From the NCBI GenBank assembly GCA_934503195.1, contig CAKSVM010000047.1:1-24816 (forward strand): 24,816 bases of DNA, written 5' to 3'. The notes beneath the pieces are model-generated. The model did no database searches and was not told where the DNA came from. It saw only the letters and a program-made list of their open reading frames with translations. The translations under genes and the position numbers were made by a program. This DNA comes from an uncultured Eubacteriales bacterium (GTDB lineage Bacteria; Bacillota; Clostridia; Oscillospirales; CAG-272). Position 1 is the first letter of the stretch. Every line of letters starts with the position of its first letter. This document shows, one piece after another, positions 1 to 7,655 of the stretch.

Positions 1-1476
1 TCCGAACTGATGGTCGGCGACGTCGTGATTGTGCGTCCCGGACAGTCGCTCCCGGCCGACGGAGTGATCATCGACGGCTCTTCGTCAATTGACGAATCCG
101 CGCTGACCGGAGAATCGATGCCGGTTGAGAAGAACGTCGGCGATCGCGTGATGACGGCCTCGATCAACAAAAACGGCAGCTTCAGATTCCGCGCCGACAA
201 GGTCGGAAGCGAGACCGCGCTCGCGAAAATCATAGAAATGGTGCGTGACGCAGGAGCCACAAAAGCCCCTATCGCCAAGCTTGCCGACAAGGTGAGCGGA
301 GTATTTGTGCCGATCGTCATGTCGCTTTCCGCGCTGTCGTTCATCTTCTGGCTGATCATGGGGCGGAGCTTCGACTTCGCGCTCTCGATCGGAATATCGG
401 TGCTGGTCATCTCCTGCCCGTGCGCGCTCGGACTCGCGACCCCGGTCGCGATCACCGTCTCGGTCGGACGGCTTGCTGAGCGCGGAATTCTGATCAAGTC
501 GGCCGAGGCACTTGAAGTCCTTCATGAGACAAAAGTTGTGGTTCTTGATAAGACCGGAACGATTACCGAAGGCCATCCGTCGGTCACTGACATAATTTCC
601 GACAACCCCGACGAAACGCTGAAAATAGCCGCGTCGCTCGAAGCCGGAAGCGAACATCCGCTCGCCGAGGCAATCCGCCAGAAGGCCGAGAATATGGAAT
701 TTTCGCCGATTCCGGTCAGCGATTTCAAGGCGGTTCCGGGTCGCGGAATCGAGGGAAATATCGATGGAAAACACTGCCTCGGCGGCAATCTGAAGTTCAT
801 GGAGGAGTCTGGAATCTCGCTTCCGAAGCTTGATTCGACGCTCGAAGAGCTCGCTTGCGCGGGCAAAACGCCGATGATTTTCGCAGTCGATGGAACTTAT
901 TCCGGAATCATCGCCGTTGCGGACACGATCAAGCCGACCAGCGCAGCCGCGGTCAAGGCGATGCGCGACCTCGGAGTCGAGGTCAATATGCTGACCGGCG
1001 ACAACAAGCTGACCGCCGACGCGATCGCGGCGCAGGCCGGAATCACGAATGTCACGGCCGAGGTTCTGCCCGGCGACAAGGAAAGAGTCGTCGCGTCGCT
1101 CCAAGGAACCGGCGATACGCACAAAATTGTCACGTTCGTTGGCGATGGAATCAACGATTCGCCCGCTTTAACGCGTGCTGACGTCGGAATCGCGATCGGG
1201 AGCGGCGCGGATATCGCGATCGATTCGGCCGACATTGTTTTAATGAAGTCGGATCTCGGCGACGTTCCGGCAGCGATCGAGTTTTCCCGCAAAACCATCC
1301 GCAACATCAAGCAAAATCTTTTCTGGGCGTTCTTCTACAACTCGCTAGGAATTCCGGTCGCTATGGGCGTCCTCGTGCCGTTCGGGATCACTTTAAGCCC
1401 GATGATCGGCGCGGCCGCGATGAGTCTTTCGTCGCTTTTCGTTGTCACAAACGCGCTGAGATTACAGCGCGCGTGA
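1..1476 (+). CDS. copA: Copper-translocating P-type ATPase, 3' part
   Basis: A P1B-type ATPase that exports copper across the cytoplasmic membrane at the cost of ATP. The reading frame is open from base 1, so the N-terminal part (any metal-binding domains and the first membrane helices) lies outside the window; about 491 residues remain. Visible in order are the actuator-domain TGES motif (around base 106), the metal-binding transmembrane CPC motif at 415-423, the phosphorylation motif DKTGT with its Asp at 547-549, the SEHP motif of P1B pumps near 649, the GDGINDSPAL hinge near 1141 and two last hydrophobic helices. CPC plus SEHP points to Cu(I); silver is a usual alternative. A CopZ-like chaperone follows after 36 bases, which supports a copper role. 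Its promoter and any CsoR/CopY operator lie upstream of the window. Confidence 0.95.
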   Translation, partial: SELMVGDVVIVRPGQSLPADGVIIDGSSSIDESALTGESMPVEKNVGDRVMTASINKNGSFRFRADKVGSETALAKIIEMVRDAGATKAPIAKLADKVSGVFVPIVMSLSALSFIFWLIMGRSFDFALSIGISVLVISCPCALGLATPVAITVSVGRLAERGILIKSAEALEVLHETKVVVLDKTGTITEGHPSVTDIISDNPDETLKIAASLEAGSEHPLAEAIRQKAENMEFSPIPVSDFKAVPGRGIEGNIDGKHCLGGNLKFMEESGISLPKLDSTLEELACAGKTPMIFAVDGTYSGIIAVADTIKPTSAAAVKAMRDLGVEVNMLTGDNKLTADAIAAQAGITNVTAEVLPGDKERVVASLQGTGDTHKIVTFVGDGINDSPALTRADVGIAIGSGADIAIDSADIVLMKSDLGDVPAAIEFSRKTIRNIKQNLFWAFFYNSLGIPVAMGVLVPFGITLSPMIGAAAMSLSSLFVVTNALRLQRA

Positions 1477-1512
1477 AATTTTCCTACAATATTATATAAA
1501 GGAGTTTTTGTC

Positions 1513-1707
1513 ATGAAAAAAATTGTCATTTCGGGTATGCACTGCGAGCATTGCGCCGCGCGGGTTGAGAAGGCTTTGAAGGCTCTCGGCGAGTCGCCGA
1601 AGGTCGACGTCAAGGCCGGAATCGCCGTCGTTGAGGGCAAGGCATCCGACGCCGAACTCAAAAACGCCGTCGAGGACCTCGGTTTTGACGTTGTAGAAAT
1701 CAAATAA
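1513..1707 (+). CDS. copZ: CopZ-like heavy-metal-associated (HMA) copper chaperone
   Basis: A 64-residue single-domain HMA protein. The metal-binding motif GMHCEHC puts the two copper-binding cysteines at positions 11 and 14; the rest fits the ferredoxin-like beta-alpha-beta-beta-alpha-beta fold and the length is normal for CopZ. The role known for the family is to carry Cu(I) in the cytosol and pass it to CopA. The start is supported by an AAAGGAG ribosome binding site at about 1498-1504, eight bases before the ATG. It sits 36 bases behind copA and was probably made on the same mRNA. Its TAA stop shares one base with the ATG of the next gene (TAATG), so translation of the flippase is probably coupled to it. 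Confidence 0.93.
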   Translation: MKKIVISGMHCEHCAARVEKALKALGESPKVDVKAGIAVVEGKASDAELKNAVEDLGFDVVEIK

Positions 1708-3224
1708 TGCGCTCCGAAAACTCGGTCAAAAACAGCCTGTTCGCCATTGTCGGGCAGGCTGTCTCGCTGATATTCGGTTTTGTGACGCGAAAAGTATTCA
1801 TAAATATCCTCGGTGAAACATATCTGGGAATAAACGGAATATTCTATTCGGTGCTTTCGCTCCTCTCGCTGACTGAACTCGGCCTCGGAAGCGCGATAAC
1901 ATTTTCGCTCTACAAACCGATAGCCGATCGCGACGACGAGAAAACCGGGCGGATCATGAATCTTTACGCGCTCGCGTACCGGATCGTCGCCGCGGTCGTG
2001 ACGTTGCTCGGACTCTGTCTGATGCCGTTTCTTGGCAAAATCGCTGTAGAAGTACCACGTCTGAGACTGATCTTTTTGCTGTTTTTGATCAATTCGGCGG
2101 CAAGCTATCTGTTTTCATATCGCCGCGCGCTGATCACGGCGGCCGAAATGGATTGGCGGAACACGCTGAACAACGCGGTTTTTCAGGTGCTTCAGAACCT
2201 CGCACAGCTAGTAATTCTGTTAAAAACCAGAAATTATCTGCTCTATCTTGTCGCGCAGCTGGTCTGCACGGTCGCGTCGAATATCGAGATTTCGATCGCG
2301 GCGGCGAAGATTTTCCCCTTCCTCGGCCGCGTGAAAGGGCTTCCCGACACTGAAACAAGTTCCACGATCAAGTCGAACGTGACGTCGATGTTCATGACGC
2401 GCTTCGGAAGCGTCGCTGTGACCGGAACCGATAATTTGTTGATTTCGACGGTAAGCGTCGCTTTAACCGGGCTATATTCCAACTATTTGCTGATTTTGCA
2501 GACGATTCAGGTGATTCTGAATCAGGTTATGACGGCCGTCACGGCGAGCGTCGGCAATCTGATCGCGACCGACGACTCTGAAAAACGGCTCGACATTTAT
2601 AAAGACGTGATTCTCGCGACGGCGTGGCTCTACGGCTTCTCGGCGATCGCACTCGACTGCCTGATGACGCGCTTCATCGGCGTGTTTTTCGGCACCGGAT
2701 TGAGCATTCCTGAGGGCGCGGTGCATCTCATGTGCCTGAATTTTTACCTTGCGGGGATCCGCCAGCCGAATTTAATGTACATTAACGCGGCGGGGCTTTT
2801 CAGGCCGGTCAGATTCCGCGGATTCGTCGAAGCGGCGGTAAATCTGGCAGTTTCCGCTATATTTCTCTGGATGGGGATGGGGCTTTTCGGCGTTTTGCTG
2901 GGAACGACCGTCTCGCATTTCGCGACAAGCATCTGGTGGGAGCCGTGGTGTGTTTCGAAATTCTGCCTTGGTGGCAAGGCCGCGGCAGGTTTTGCCGGAA
3001 TGAATCTGATTTCAGGCGCGGTTCTGATCGCCGCGTGGGCGGTTAATCATTTTGTCGTCGGGCTTTTCGGCGACGGATTGCCCGCGTTTTTCGGCGCGGT
3101 CTGCGTGACGGCGGTGATTCCGAATCTGATTTTCCTGCTCGCTTACTGTAAAACGCCGCAATTCGGCTTTTTCAAGAATGTCACGCTGAACATAGCACGC
3201 AAGTTCATTAAACGAGCAAACTGA
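1707..3224 (+). CDS. Polysaccharide flippase, MOP superfamily (Wzx-like)
   Basis: A 505-residue polytopic membrane protein with roughly 12-14 hydrophobic segments. The N-terminus (SVKNSLFAIVGQAVSLIFGF followed by RKVFINILGETYLGINGIF) is typical of polysaccharide-biosynthesis flippases of the MATE-like MOP superfamily, which move lipid-linked sugar units across the cytoplasmic membrane for capsule, wall polymer or exopolysaccharide assembly. The length is normal. The ATG overlaps the copZ stop by one base and no good ribosome binding site precedes it, so re-initiation after copZ is likely. No functional link with copper is known; the GT4 glycosyltransferase two genes downstream is a more plausible partner. 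The exact glycan cannot be inferred. Confidence 0.85.
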   Translation: MRSENSVKNSLFAIVGQAVSLIFGFVTRKVFINILGETYLGINGIFYSVLSLLSLTELGLGSAITFSLYKPIADRDDEKTGRIMNLYALAYRIVAAVVTLLGLCLMPFLGKIAVEVPRLRLIFLLFLINSAASYLFSYRRALITAAEMDWRNTLNNAVFQVLQNLAQLVILLKTRNYLLYLVAQLVCTVASNIEISIAAAKIFPFLGRVKGLPDTETSSTIKSNVTSMFMTRFGSVAVTGTDNLLISTVSVALTGLYSNYLLILQTIQVILNQVMTAVTASVGNLIATDDSEKRLDIYKDVILATAWLYGFSAIALDCLMTRFIGVFFGTGLSIPEGAVHLMCLNFYLAGIRQPNLMYINAAGLFRPVRFRGFVEAAVNLAVSAIFLWMGMGLFGVLLGTTVSHFATSIWWEPWCVSKFCLGGKAAAGFAGMNLISGAVLIAAWAVNHFVVGLFGDGLPAFFGAVCVTAVIPNLIFLLAYCKTPQFGFFKNVTLNIARKFIKRAN

Positions 3225-3239
3225 GACGATTATACAATC
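3221..3239 (+). promoter_or_regulatory. Promoter-like -10 region before the YwqG gene (repeat copy 1)
   Basis: GACGATTATACAAT lies about 15 bases before the ATG-proximal ribosome binding site of the YwqG gene. TATACA (3231-3236) could be a -10 box, but the matching -35 position (TTAAAC, 3208-3213) is weak. The same 14 bases occur before the glycosyltransferase gene at 4137-4150. This differs clearly from the consensus promoters elsewhere in the window, so use as a promoter is uncertain. Confidence 0.35.
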
Positions 3240-3250
3240 TGAGGTAAATT

Positions 3251-4105
3251 ATGGAAAACAATATCGAAAAAATGATCGGGCTTCTGAAAGAAAATTCGCG
3301 CGATTCGGTGCGGATCAAAATCGGCGGAAAGCCGACCGGAAGATCGCATTTCGGCGGAGTTCCGGAGCTTCCGCTCGTGAAGAAATTCTTCCGCGAAGTG
3401 CCGATGGATTATCCGGCCTTCAGATGTTCTACGTATGAAGATGATAAAATTAAGGAGCGTCCGCTGCATTTTCTGATGCAGATCGACTGCGCGGAGATTG
3501 CAGATTTTGATAAGTCGGGACTCCTTCCGAAGACCGGAACGCTGCTCTTTTTCTATCAGTGCGAATCGAACTGCTGGGGATTTGACCCGAAGGACAAGGG
3601 AAGCTTCCGCGTGATTTATTACGACGGAAAGGGCGAAAAAGCAGCTCCTCCGAAAGATATTACGGTTTATCCTGAAATTGGCGCAAAATTTGCGGCCGAG
3701 AAGTCGTATCCGAGCTTTGACAATCTGGCTGGACTCACCGGCAACGACGCGCTTGACGTTGAGGCTTATGAAAAGGCGCGCGCTGAGCTTGGATCCGGAG
3801 AAGGCGAAAACGCACATAAGCTGCTCGGCTGGTCAGACCCGATTCAGGGCGAGATGGAGTACGAATGCGAGCTGATTTCCCGCGGAAATTACCTCGGGCA
3901 TGGCTATCCGGAGAACAAAAATTACGTTCAGGATCGCCGCAAGTCGCTCGATGAATGGCTGCTGCTCTTCCAGCTCGACACGGTTTCCGAAGGCGATTTT
4001 GAGCTGATGTTCGGCGACTGCGGGCGGATTTACTTCTTCATAAGGCGCGGGGATCTCGCCGAAAAACGCTTCGACCGCGTCTGGATGATCTTCCAGTGCT
4101 GTTAG
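3251..4105 (+). CDS. YwqG-like DUF1963 protein
   Basis: A 284-residue soluble protein with the features of the YwqG/DUF1963 family: SHFGGVPELP near residue 32, a conserved LHFLMQIDCAEI stretch near 72, LPKTGTLLFFY near 91, HKLLGWSDPIQGEME around 190-204, and a C-terminal block with WLLLFQLDT, MFGDCGRIYFFI and the ending FDRVWMIFQCC. The biochemical function of the family is not established; members are common solitary cytosolic proteins in Firmicutes. A GAGG ribosome binding site (3241-3244) lies six bases before the ATG. It starts 26 bases behind the flippase, directly after a promoter-like GACGATTATACAAT that recurs before the next gene. Family assignment is firm, function unknown. Confidence 0.88.
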   Translation: MENNIEKMIGLLKENSRDSVRIKIGGKPTGRSHFGGVPELPLVKKFFREVPMDYPAFRCSTYEDDKIKERPLHFLMQIDCAEIADFDKSGLLPKTGTLLFFYQCESNCWGFDPKDKGSFRVIYYDGKGEKAAPPKDITVYPEIGAKFAAEKSYPSFDNLAGLTGNDALDVEAYEKARAELGSGEGENAHKLLGWSDPIQGEMEYECELISRGNYLGHGYPENKNYVQDRRKSLDEWLLLFQLDTVSEGDFELMFGDCGRIYFFIRRGDLAEKRFDRVWMIFQCC

Positions 4106-4136
4106 AGACAGCTTGATTCAGACGGCGTATCTTTGG

Positions 4137-4151
4137 GACGATTATACAATT
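4137..4151 (+). promoter_or_regulatory. Promoter-like -10 region before the GT4 gene (repeat copy 2)
   Basis: This is the second copy of GACGATTATACAAT, 26 bases before the glycosyltransferase start. TATACA sits at 4143-4148 and no convincing -35 box is seen 16-18 bases upstream. Either a weak promoter or a site read by another factor is possible. Confidence 0.35.
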
Positions 4152-4176
4152 TACTCTGAAAGTGAGGCGAGCGACC

Positions 4177-5361
4177 ATGAAACTCGCGATCATCATGCCG
4201 CCGATTCACCCGATGCCGCCGATTGTCGGCGCGGGTCTTGAACGGCTCATCGACATATTTCTGCACGAGAACGAAAAGTCGGAAATTCCGCTCGAAATCA
4301 CGGTTTTTTCGCGGTCCGACGCGCGTTCGGCCGAGCTTGCTAAGAATTTTTCGCGCTCGGAATTCGTCTATCTGAACACGACGCGCTCCGAACCCGACTC
4401 GAACCGGATCGAATGCTTTTTCGCGAAAAAAATCGGCGTCGCGCCGATGCGATTCGACTATCTCCGCGAGCTGAAAAAGGCTCTGAAGGGGCGGGAATTT
4501 GACGAGATTATCCTCGCGAACTGCTTTGAATTCGCGAAGCCTCTGGCAAGATTCACCAAAAAGCTGCCGATTCTGTATGAGCGTGGAACTTTTTCCGCGC
4601 CCGACAAGCGGAATTTTCAATATGTCAAGCGGTTCATCTTTTCGAGCGAATACGCGAAAAACGCCGCGATCGCCGCGGGAGTTCCGGGAGATCGCGTGTC
4701 GGTCGTCCACGACGCGGTCGACACCGAGATGTTCGATTCGTCCAGATTTACCGCGATCAGAGCCGAGAAACGCGCCAAATACGGGCTTTCGGATGACGAT
4801 ATTCTGCTGGTCTTTGTCGGAAGACTCGTTCCCGACAAGGGTGTCATCGAGCTTATTAAGGCCGTCGCGCAGTCATCATGGAATTCTTCAAAGCTCAAAC
4901 TGCTGCTTGTCGGATCGGCTCAGCTCGGCGAGGATGTGCGCGACGAGTACCGCGAAATGCTTGAGGCCGCGTCGCCCGAGGGTAAAATTATTTTCATCGG
5001 AAGCGTCAAGCCGACCTCGACCGCGAGATTTCTGGCGCGCGCCGACATCGCCGTCGTCCCGTCGATCTGGGACGAACCGGCCGGAATTCCGGTCCTTGAG
5101 CCGATGTCGATCGGACTTCCGCTGATCATCAGCGACTCGGGCGCGCTCGGCGAGTACGCGTCTGGACTCGGCGAATATTGTACTACTGTAAAACGCGGAC
5201 TCGGCTACGTCGGCGCGCTCTCAAAAGCGATCGACTCGATGGCCGCGAAGGTCAGCGACCACGGATTCAGAACGTCGGCGTCCGAAGCTCTCCGCGCGGC
5301 CACCAGAAAATTCGACGGCGCGGAATTCTACCGCGAGTTCCACGAAATCATGGCAAAATAG
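4177..5361 (+). CDS. GT4-family (group 1) glycosyltransferase
   Basis: A GT-B fold glycosyltransferase of about 394 residues. It starts MKLAIIMPPIHPMPPIVGAG, where the glycine-rich loop of the acceptor domain is seen; the donor domain holds GRLVPDKGVIELI (from about 4819) and the retaining GT4 signature E-x7-E in EPAGIPVLE (about 5074-5100). Such enzymes transfer a sugar from a nucleotide donor to a growing glycan on the cytoplasmic face. I chose the ATG at 4177 rather than an in-frame GTG at 4162, because the GTG lies inside the ribosome binding site AAAGTGAGG (4159-4167), nine bases before the ATG. A strong two-way terminator follows directly after the stop. With the flippase upstream it may serve surface glycan assembly; donor and acceptor are unknown. 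Confidence 0.9.
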   Translation: MKLAIIMPPIHPMPPIVGAGLERLIDIFLHENEKSEIPLEITVFSRSDARSAELAKNFSRSEFVYLNTTRSEPDSNRIECFFAKKIGVAPMRFDYLRELKKALKGREFDEIILANCFEFAKPLARFTKKLPILYERGTFSAPDKRNFQYVKRFIFSSEYAKNAAIAAGVPGDRVSVVHDAVDTEMFDSSRFTAIRAEKRAKYGLSDDDILLVFVGRLVPDKGVIELIKAVAQSSWNSSKLKLLLVGSAQLGEDVRDEYREMLEAASPEGKIIFIGSVKPTSTARFLARADIAVVPSIWDEPAGIPVLEPMSIGLPLIISDSGALGEYASGLGEYCTTVKRGLGYVGALSKAIDSMAAKVSDHGFRTSASEALRAATRKFDGAEFYREFHEIMAK

Positions 5362-5390
5362 AAAATCCCGCGCTTTCGCGCGGGATTTTT
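5362..5390. terminator. Two-way intrinsic terminator between GT4 gene and hpf
   Basis: A perfect 11-bp stem, AAATCCCGCGC with its complement, around a TTTC loop, ending in TTTTT on the + strand and in TTTTC on the - strand. It starts at the glycosyltransferase stop and lies just before the end of the converging hpf gene, so it can serve both transcripts. Confidence 0.92.
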
Positions 5391-5398
5391 GTGGGGAA

Positions 5399-5923
5399 TC
5401 ACTTATTTTCAGGGACGATCAGTCCGAAATCGCCGTCTTTTCGTCTGTAGATAACCTCGGTTCCTCCGGTCGAAGCATCCGAGAAGACGAAGAAGTCGTG
5501 GCCGAGAAGCTCCATCTGAAGCGCGGCCTCTTCGGGCGTCATCGGCTTCAGTGCGAAGGTCTTGGTGCGGATGATCCGCTCCTCGTCGGCGGGTTCAGGC
5601 TCAGCGGGGAAGAGGTCGGTCAGCGCGCCCGAGCGGAGCCGCTTTTCGAGCTTTGTCTTGTGCTTTCTGATCTGACGCTCGATCGAGTCCATCGCGAGGT
5701 CAAGGGCGTTGCGGAAGGTGGCGTCGGTCTCCTCTCCGCGGAAGATCGTGCCAGATGAGATGATCGTCAGCTCGACACGCTCCTTGCCGTGGGGTTTGGA
5801 GAGCTTGACGGTGGCGGACGCGTCGTCGCCGAAGAACTTGTCGTACTTGGCGAGCTTGGTTTCGATCACCGGCTTCAGCTCTTCGGGGACCTTGGTCTGA
5901 CGGCTGATGATAGTTGTTTTCAT
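5399..5923 (-). CDS. hpf: Ribosome hibernation-promoting factor, long form
   Basis: A 174-residue long-form HPF. The N-terminal ribosome-binding domain (about residues 1-95: MKTTIISRQTKV at the start, KLSKPHGKERVELTI, and the basic helix IERQIRKHKTKLEKRL) blocks the decoding centre in resting cells; a linker leads to the C-terminal dimerisation domain (about 118-174, with KTFALKPMTPEEAALQMELL, GHDFFVF and EVIYRRKDGDFGLI), which in this family joins two 70S ribosomes into a 100S particle. I chose the ATG at 5923 over an upstream in-frame GTG at 5935, because the GTG overlaps the ribosome binding site AAAGGTGG, eight bases before the ATG. A consensus promoter lies at 5981-6009. It is a single-gene unit ending at the shared terminator. 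Confidence 0.96.
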   Translation of the reverse strand: MKTTIISRQTKVPEELKPVIETKLAKYDKFFGDDASATVKLSKPHGKERVELTIISSGTIFRGEETDATFRNALDLAMDSIERQIRKHKTKLEKRLRSGALTDLFPAEPEPADEERIIRTKTFALKPMTPEEAALQMELLGHDFFVFSDASTGGTEVIYRRKDGDFGLIVPENK

Positions 5924-5980
5924 GAATTTTACCACCTTTGCTTTTGATTTGCTCCGAGGTCTTTTCCTCTTTGCATTTTA

Positions 5981-6009
5981 ATTATATCATACGTGGACGA
6001 AAAAATCAA
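5981..6009 (-). promoter_or_regulatory. Sigma-A promoter of hpf
   Basis: On the - strand TTGATT (6004-6009), a 17-bp spacer and TATAAT (5981-5986) with TGA directly before the -10 box. The predicted 5' leader is about 50 bases and carries the AAAGGTGG ribosome binding site of hpf. Confidence 0.88.
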
Positions 6010-6137
6010 TAGCGTACAGTAAATAATCTGCTTCGTAATTGTGAATAACAGACAAAAATTAACAAAAAATGAGTAATGAACTAAAGCGCGTCAATAAACA
6101 GCAAACTTTTTTTGAATAATTTTGTCGCTGTTGCCTA

Positions 6138-6166
6138 TTTACAAGTCGGCGAAAAGGTGGTATAAT
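6138..6166 (+). promoter_or_regulatory. Sigma-A promoter of the uracil permease gene
   Basis: TTTACA (6138-6143), a 17-bp spacer and TATAAT (6161-6166) with an extended TGG directly before the -10 box. A start seven bases behind the -10 box falls on A6173, so the transcript would begin AAUUUGCGG, the kind of start used for UTP-sensitive slippage at E. coli pyrBI. A leader of about 46 bases follows. Confidence 0.9.
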
Positions 6167-6179
6167 ATAAAAAATTTGC

Positions 6180-6202
6180 GGTTTCGCGGAAAAAGCGAAA
6201 CC
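6180..6202 (+). promoter_or_regulatory. Hairpin in the uracil permease 5' leader
   Basis: A perfect 8-bp inverted repeat GGTTTCGC / GCGAAACC around a GGAAAAA loop. It lies near the 5' end of the predicted transcript and ends three bases before the AGGAGGA ribosome binding site at 6206-6212. No run of T follows, so it is not a terminator. It could protect the mRNA end or bind a regulator; nothing resembling a PyrR binding loop was recognised. Confidence 0.6.
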
Positions 6203-6218
6203 ATCAGGAGGAATTACA

Positions 6219-7607
6219 GTGAATTTTCTGTCAAAGCTCAACCTCTTCTTCTTTCCGGGTACGAAGGACTACCCGAAGAATGGTGCGCTAAAATCCTTCA
6301 CGCTTGGTCTCCAGCACGCGTTCGCGATGTCGTGCGCAACGATTCTTGTCCCGCTTTTGACCGGACTTGATGTCGGCGTCGCGCTCTGCATGGCGGGTGT
6401 CGGAACCATTATCTTCCATCTCTGCACAGGCGGTAAGATGCCGACCTTCCTCGGAAGCTCGTTCGCCTTCATCGCCGCTCTTCAGGCCGTCATCGGCAAC
6501 CCTGATTTCGGCGCGACAAAGGACGAGCAGATCGGCGCGGCCATGGGCGGAATCATCTGCGCGGGCGCGATTTACGTGGTTCTCGCGCTTCTCATCGCGC
6601 TTTTCGGCTCGAAGTTCATTGATAAGCTGTTCCCGCCCGTCGTACGCGGCGTCGGAATCGCGATCATCGGACTGAATCTCGCGTCGGCCGCGATCAACAA
6701 CATCCAGTCGAACAACGGATTCGAGCTGTTCAGTGCCGGCTACTACTGGAGCTGGATTCTCGCGGCAATCACGCTTCTCACCGCGATTGTGCTTTCGAGC
6801 TACGGCAAGGGCATGGTCAAGATGTCGTCGATCGTTATCTCGCTCGGCGTCGGCTATGTTCTCTCACTGATCCTCACGCTCACCGGAATCCTTCCGGAGG
6901 GAATCATGAATCTCAACAGAATCGCTGAACACGGCTGGTTTGAGATTCCGCACTTCGTTTTCCCGCGCTTTGACATGAGAGCGATCGGAATCATCGCTCC
7001 GATCTCGATTGTCACCTGCGTCGAACACGTCGGAGACGTCTACGCCAATGGCGCGGTCGTCGGCAAGGACTTCACCAAGGATCCCGGACTTCACAGAACG
7101 ATGCTCGGTGACGGTCTCGCGACCCTCGTCGCCGGAATCTTCGGCGGCCCGGCAAACACCACCTATTCCGAGAACACCGCGGTTCTCGCGGCTACCGGAA
7201 ACTACAACCCCGTGACCCTTCGTATCGCGGCACTCATCGCGATCGTGATCTCCTTCCTCGGCAAGGCGATCGGAATTGTCGAAACCGTTCCGAACTGCGT
7301 ACTAGGCGGCGCGTGCATCGTTCTTTACGGAATGATCTCGTCGGTCGGTCTGAGAACCCTTGTTGAGGAACACGTCGACTTCACAAAGAACCGCAACCTC
7401 AGCATCGCGGCGGTCATGCTCGTTCTTGCTATGGGCGGCGCGGTCATCGGCGGCCCCGACTTCAGCTTCAGCGGAATCGGACTCGGAATCATAGTCGGAA
7501 TCCTCCTGAACCTCATTCTCCCCGAATCCCCCTACAAGAAGGGCGGAAACGGACTCGTCGCTCACGTCGTTCCCATGGACGAAGTGATCGAAGAAAAGAA
7601 GAACTGA
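6219..7607 (+). CDS. uraA: Uracil permease (uracil/xanthine, NCS2 family)
   Basis: A 462-residue NCS2 transporter that imports uracil through the cytoplasmic membrane, most likely with protons. About 14 hydrophobic segments are visible, the normal count. The family core is clear: FLGSSFAFIAALQ near residue 79, then VEHVGDVYANGAV, where the Glu matches the substrate-binding Glu of E. coli UraA, followed by KDPGLHRTMLGDGLATLVAG and the FGGPANTTYSENTAVLA signature; NTTYSEN, close to the NTTYGEN of UraA, favours uracil over xanthine. The start is GTG at 6219, six bases behind a perfect AGGAGGA site. It is a single-gene unit with its own promoter and terminator. The transcript start AATTTG suggests that it could be turned down when UTP is high. 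Confidence 0.93.
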   Translation: MNFLSKLNLFFFPGTKDYPKNGALKSFTLGLQHAFAMSCATILVPLLTGLDVGVALCMAGVGTIIFHLCTGGKMPTFLGSSFAFIAALQAVIGNPDFGATKDEQIGAAMGGIICAGAIYVVLALLIALFGSKFIDKLFPPVVRGVGIAIIGLNLASAAINNIQSNNGFELFSAGYYWSWILAAITLLTAIVLSSYGKGMVKMSSIVISLGVGYVLSLILTLTGILPEGIMNLNRIAEHGWFEIPHFVFPRFDMRAIGIIAPISIVTCVEHVGDVYANGAVVGKDFTKDPGLHRTMLGDGLATLVAGIFGGPANTTYSENTAVLAATGNYNPVTLRIAALIAIVISFLGKAIGIVETVPNCVLGGACIVLYGMISSVGLRTLVEEHVDFTKNRNLSIAAVMLVLAMGGAVIGGPDFSFSGIGLGIIVGILLNLILPESPYKKGGNGLVAHVVPMDEVIEEKKN

Positions 7608-7610
7608 CAC

Positions 7611-7638
7611 AAAATCCCCGCCTCACGGCGGGGATTTT
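7611..7638. terminator. Two-way intrinsic terminator between uraA and the RNHCP gene
   Basis: A 12-bp perfect stem AAAATCCCCGCC with its complement around a TCAC loop. It starts three bases behind the uraA stop and lies about 18 bases from the stop of the converging RNHCP gene. T-rich flanks on both strands allow use in both directions. Confidence 0.9.
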
Positions 7639-7655
7639 ACTTAGTCCGGGGAGAT

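Noticed and set aside
85..1122. Long - strand open frame of 345 codons inside copA.
   Set aside because: It is antisense to a clear P-type ATPase, shows Arg/Asp-rich low-complexity composition and no domain.
3224..4151. Sporulation sigma-E promoters suggested by TATACAAT.
   Set aside because: The -10 is close to the sigma-E consensus, but no fitting -35 stands at the right distance in either copy.
5923..5935. Upstream GTG start for hpf.
   Set aside because: It overlaps the AAAGGTGG ribosome binding site of the ATG at 5923, which gives the normal HPF N-terminus.
5930..5976. Possible 15-codon upstream reading frame in the hpf leader, from an ATG near the transcript start to a TAA before the hpf ATG.
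   Set aside because: There is no ribosome binding site, and an open frame of this length is expected by chance about half the time.
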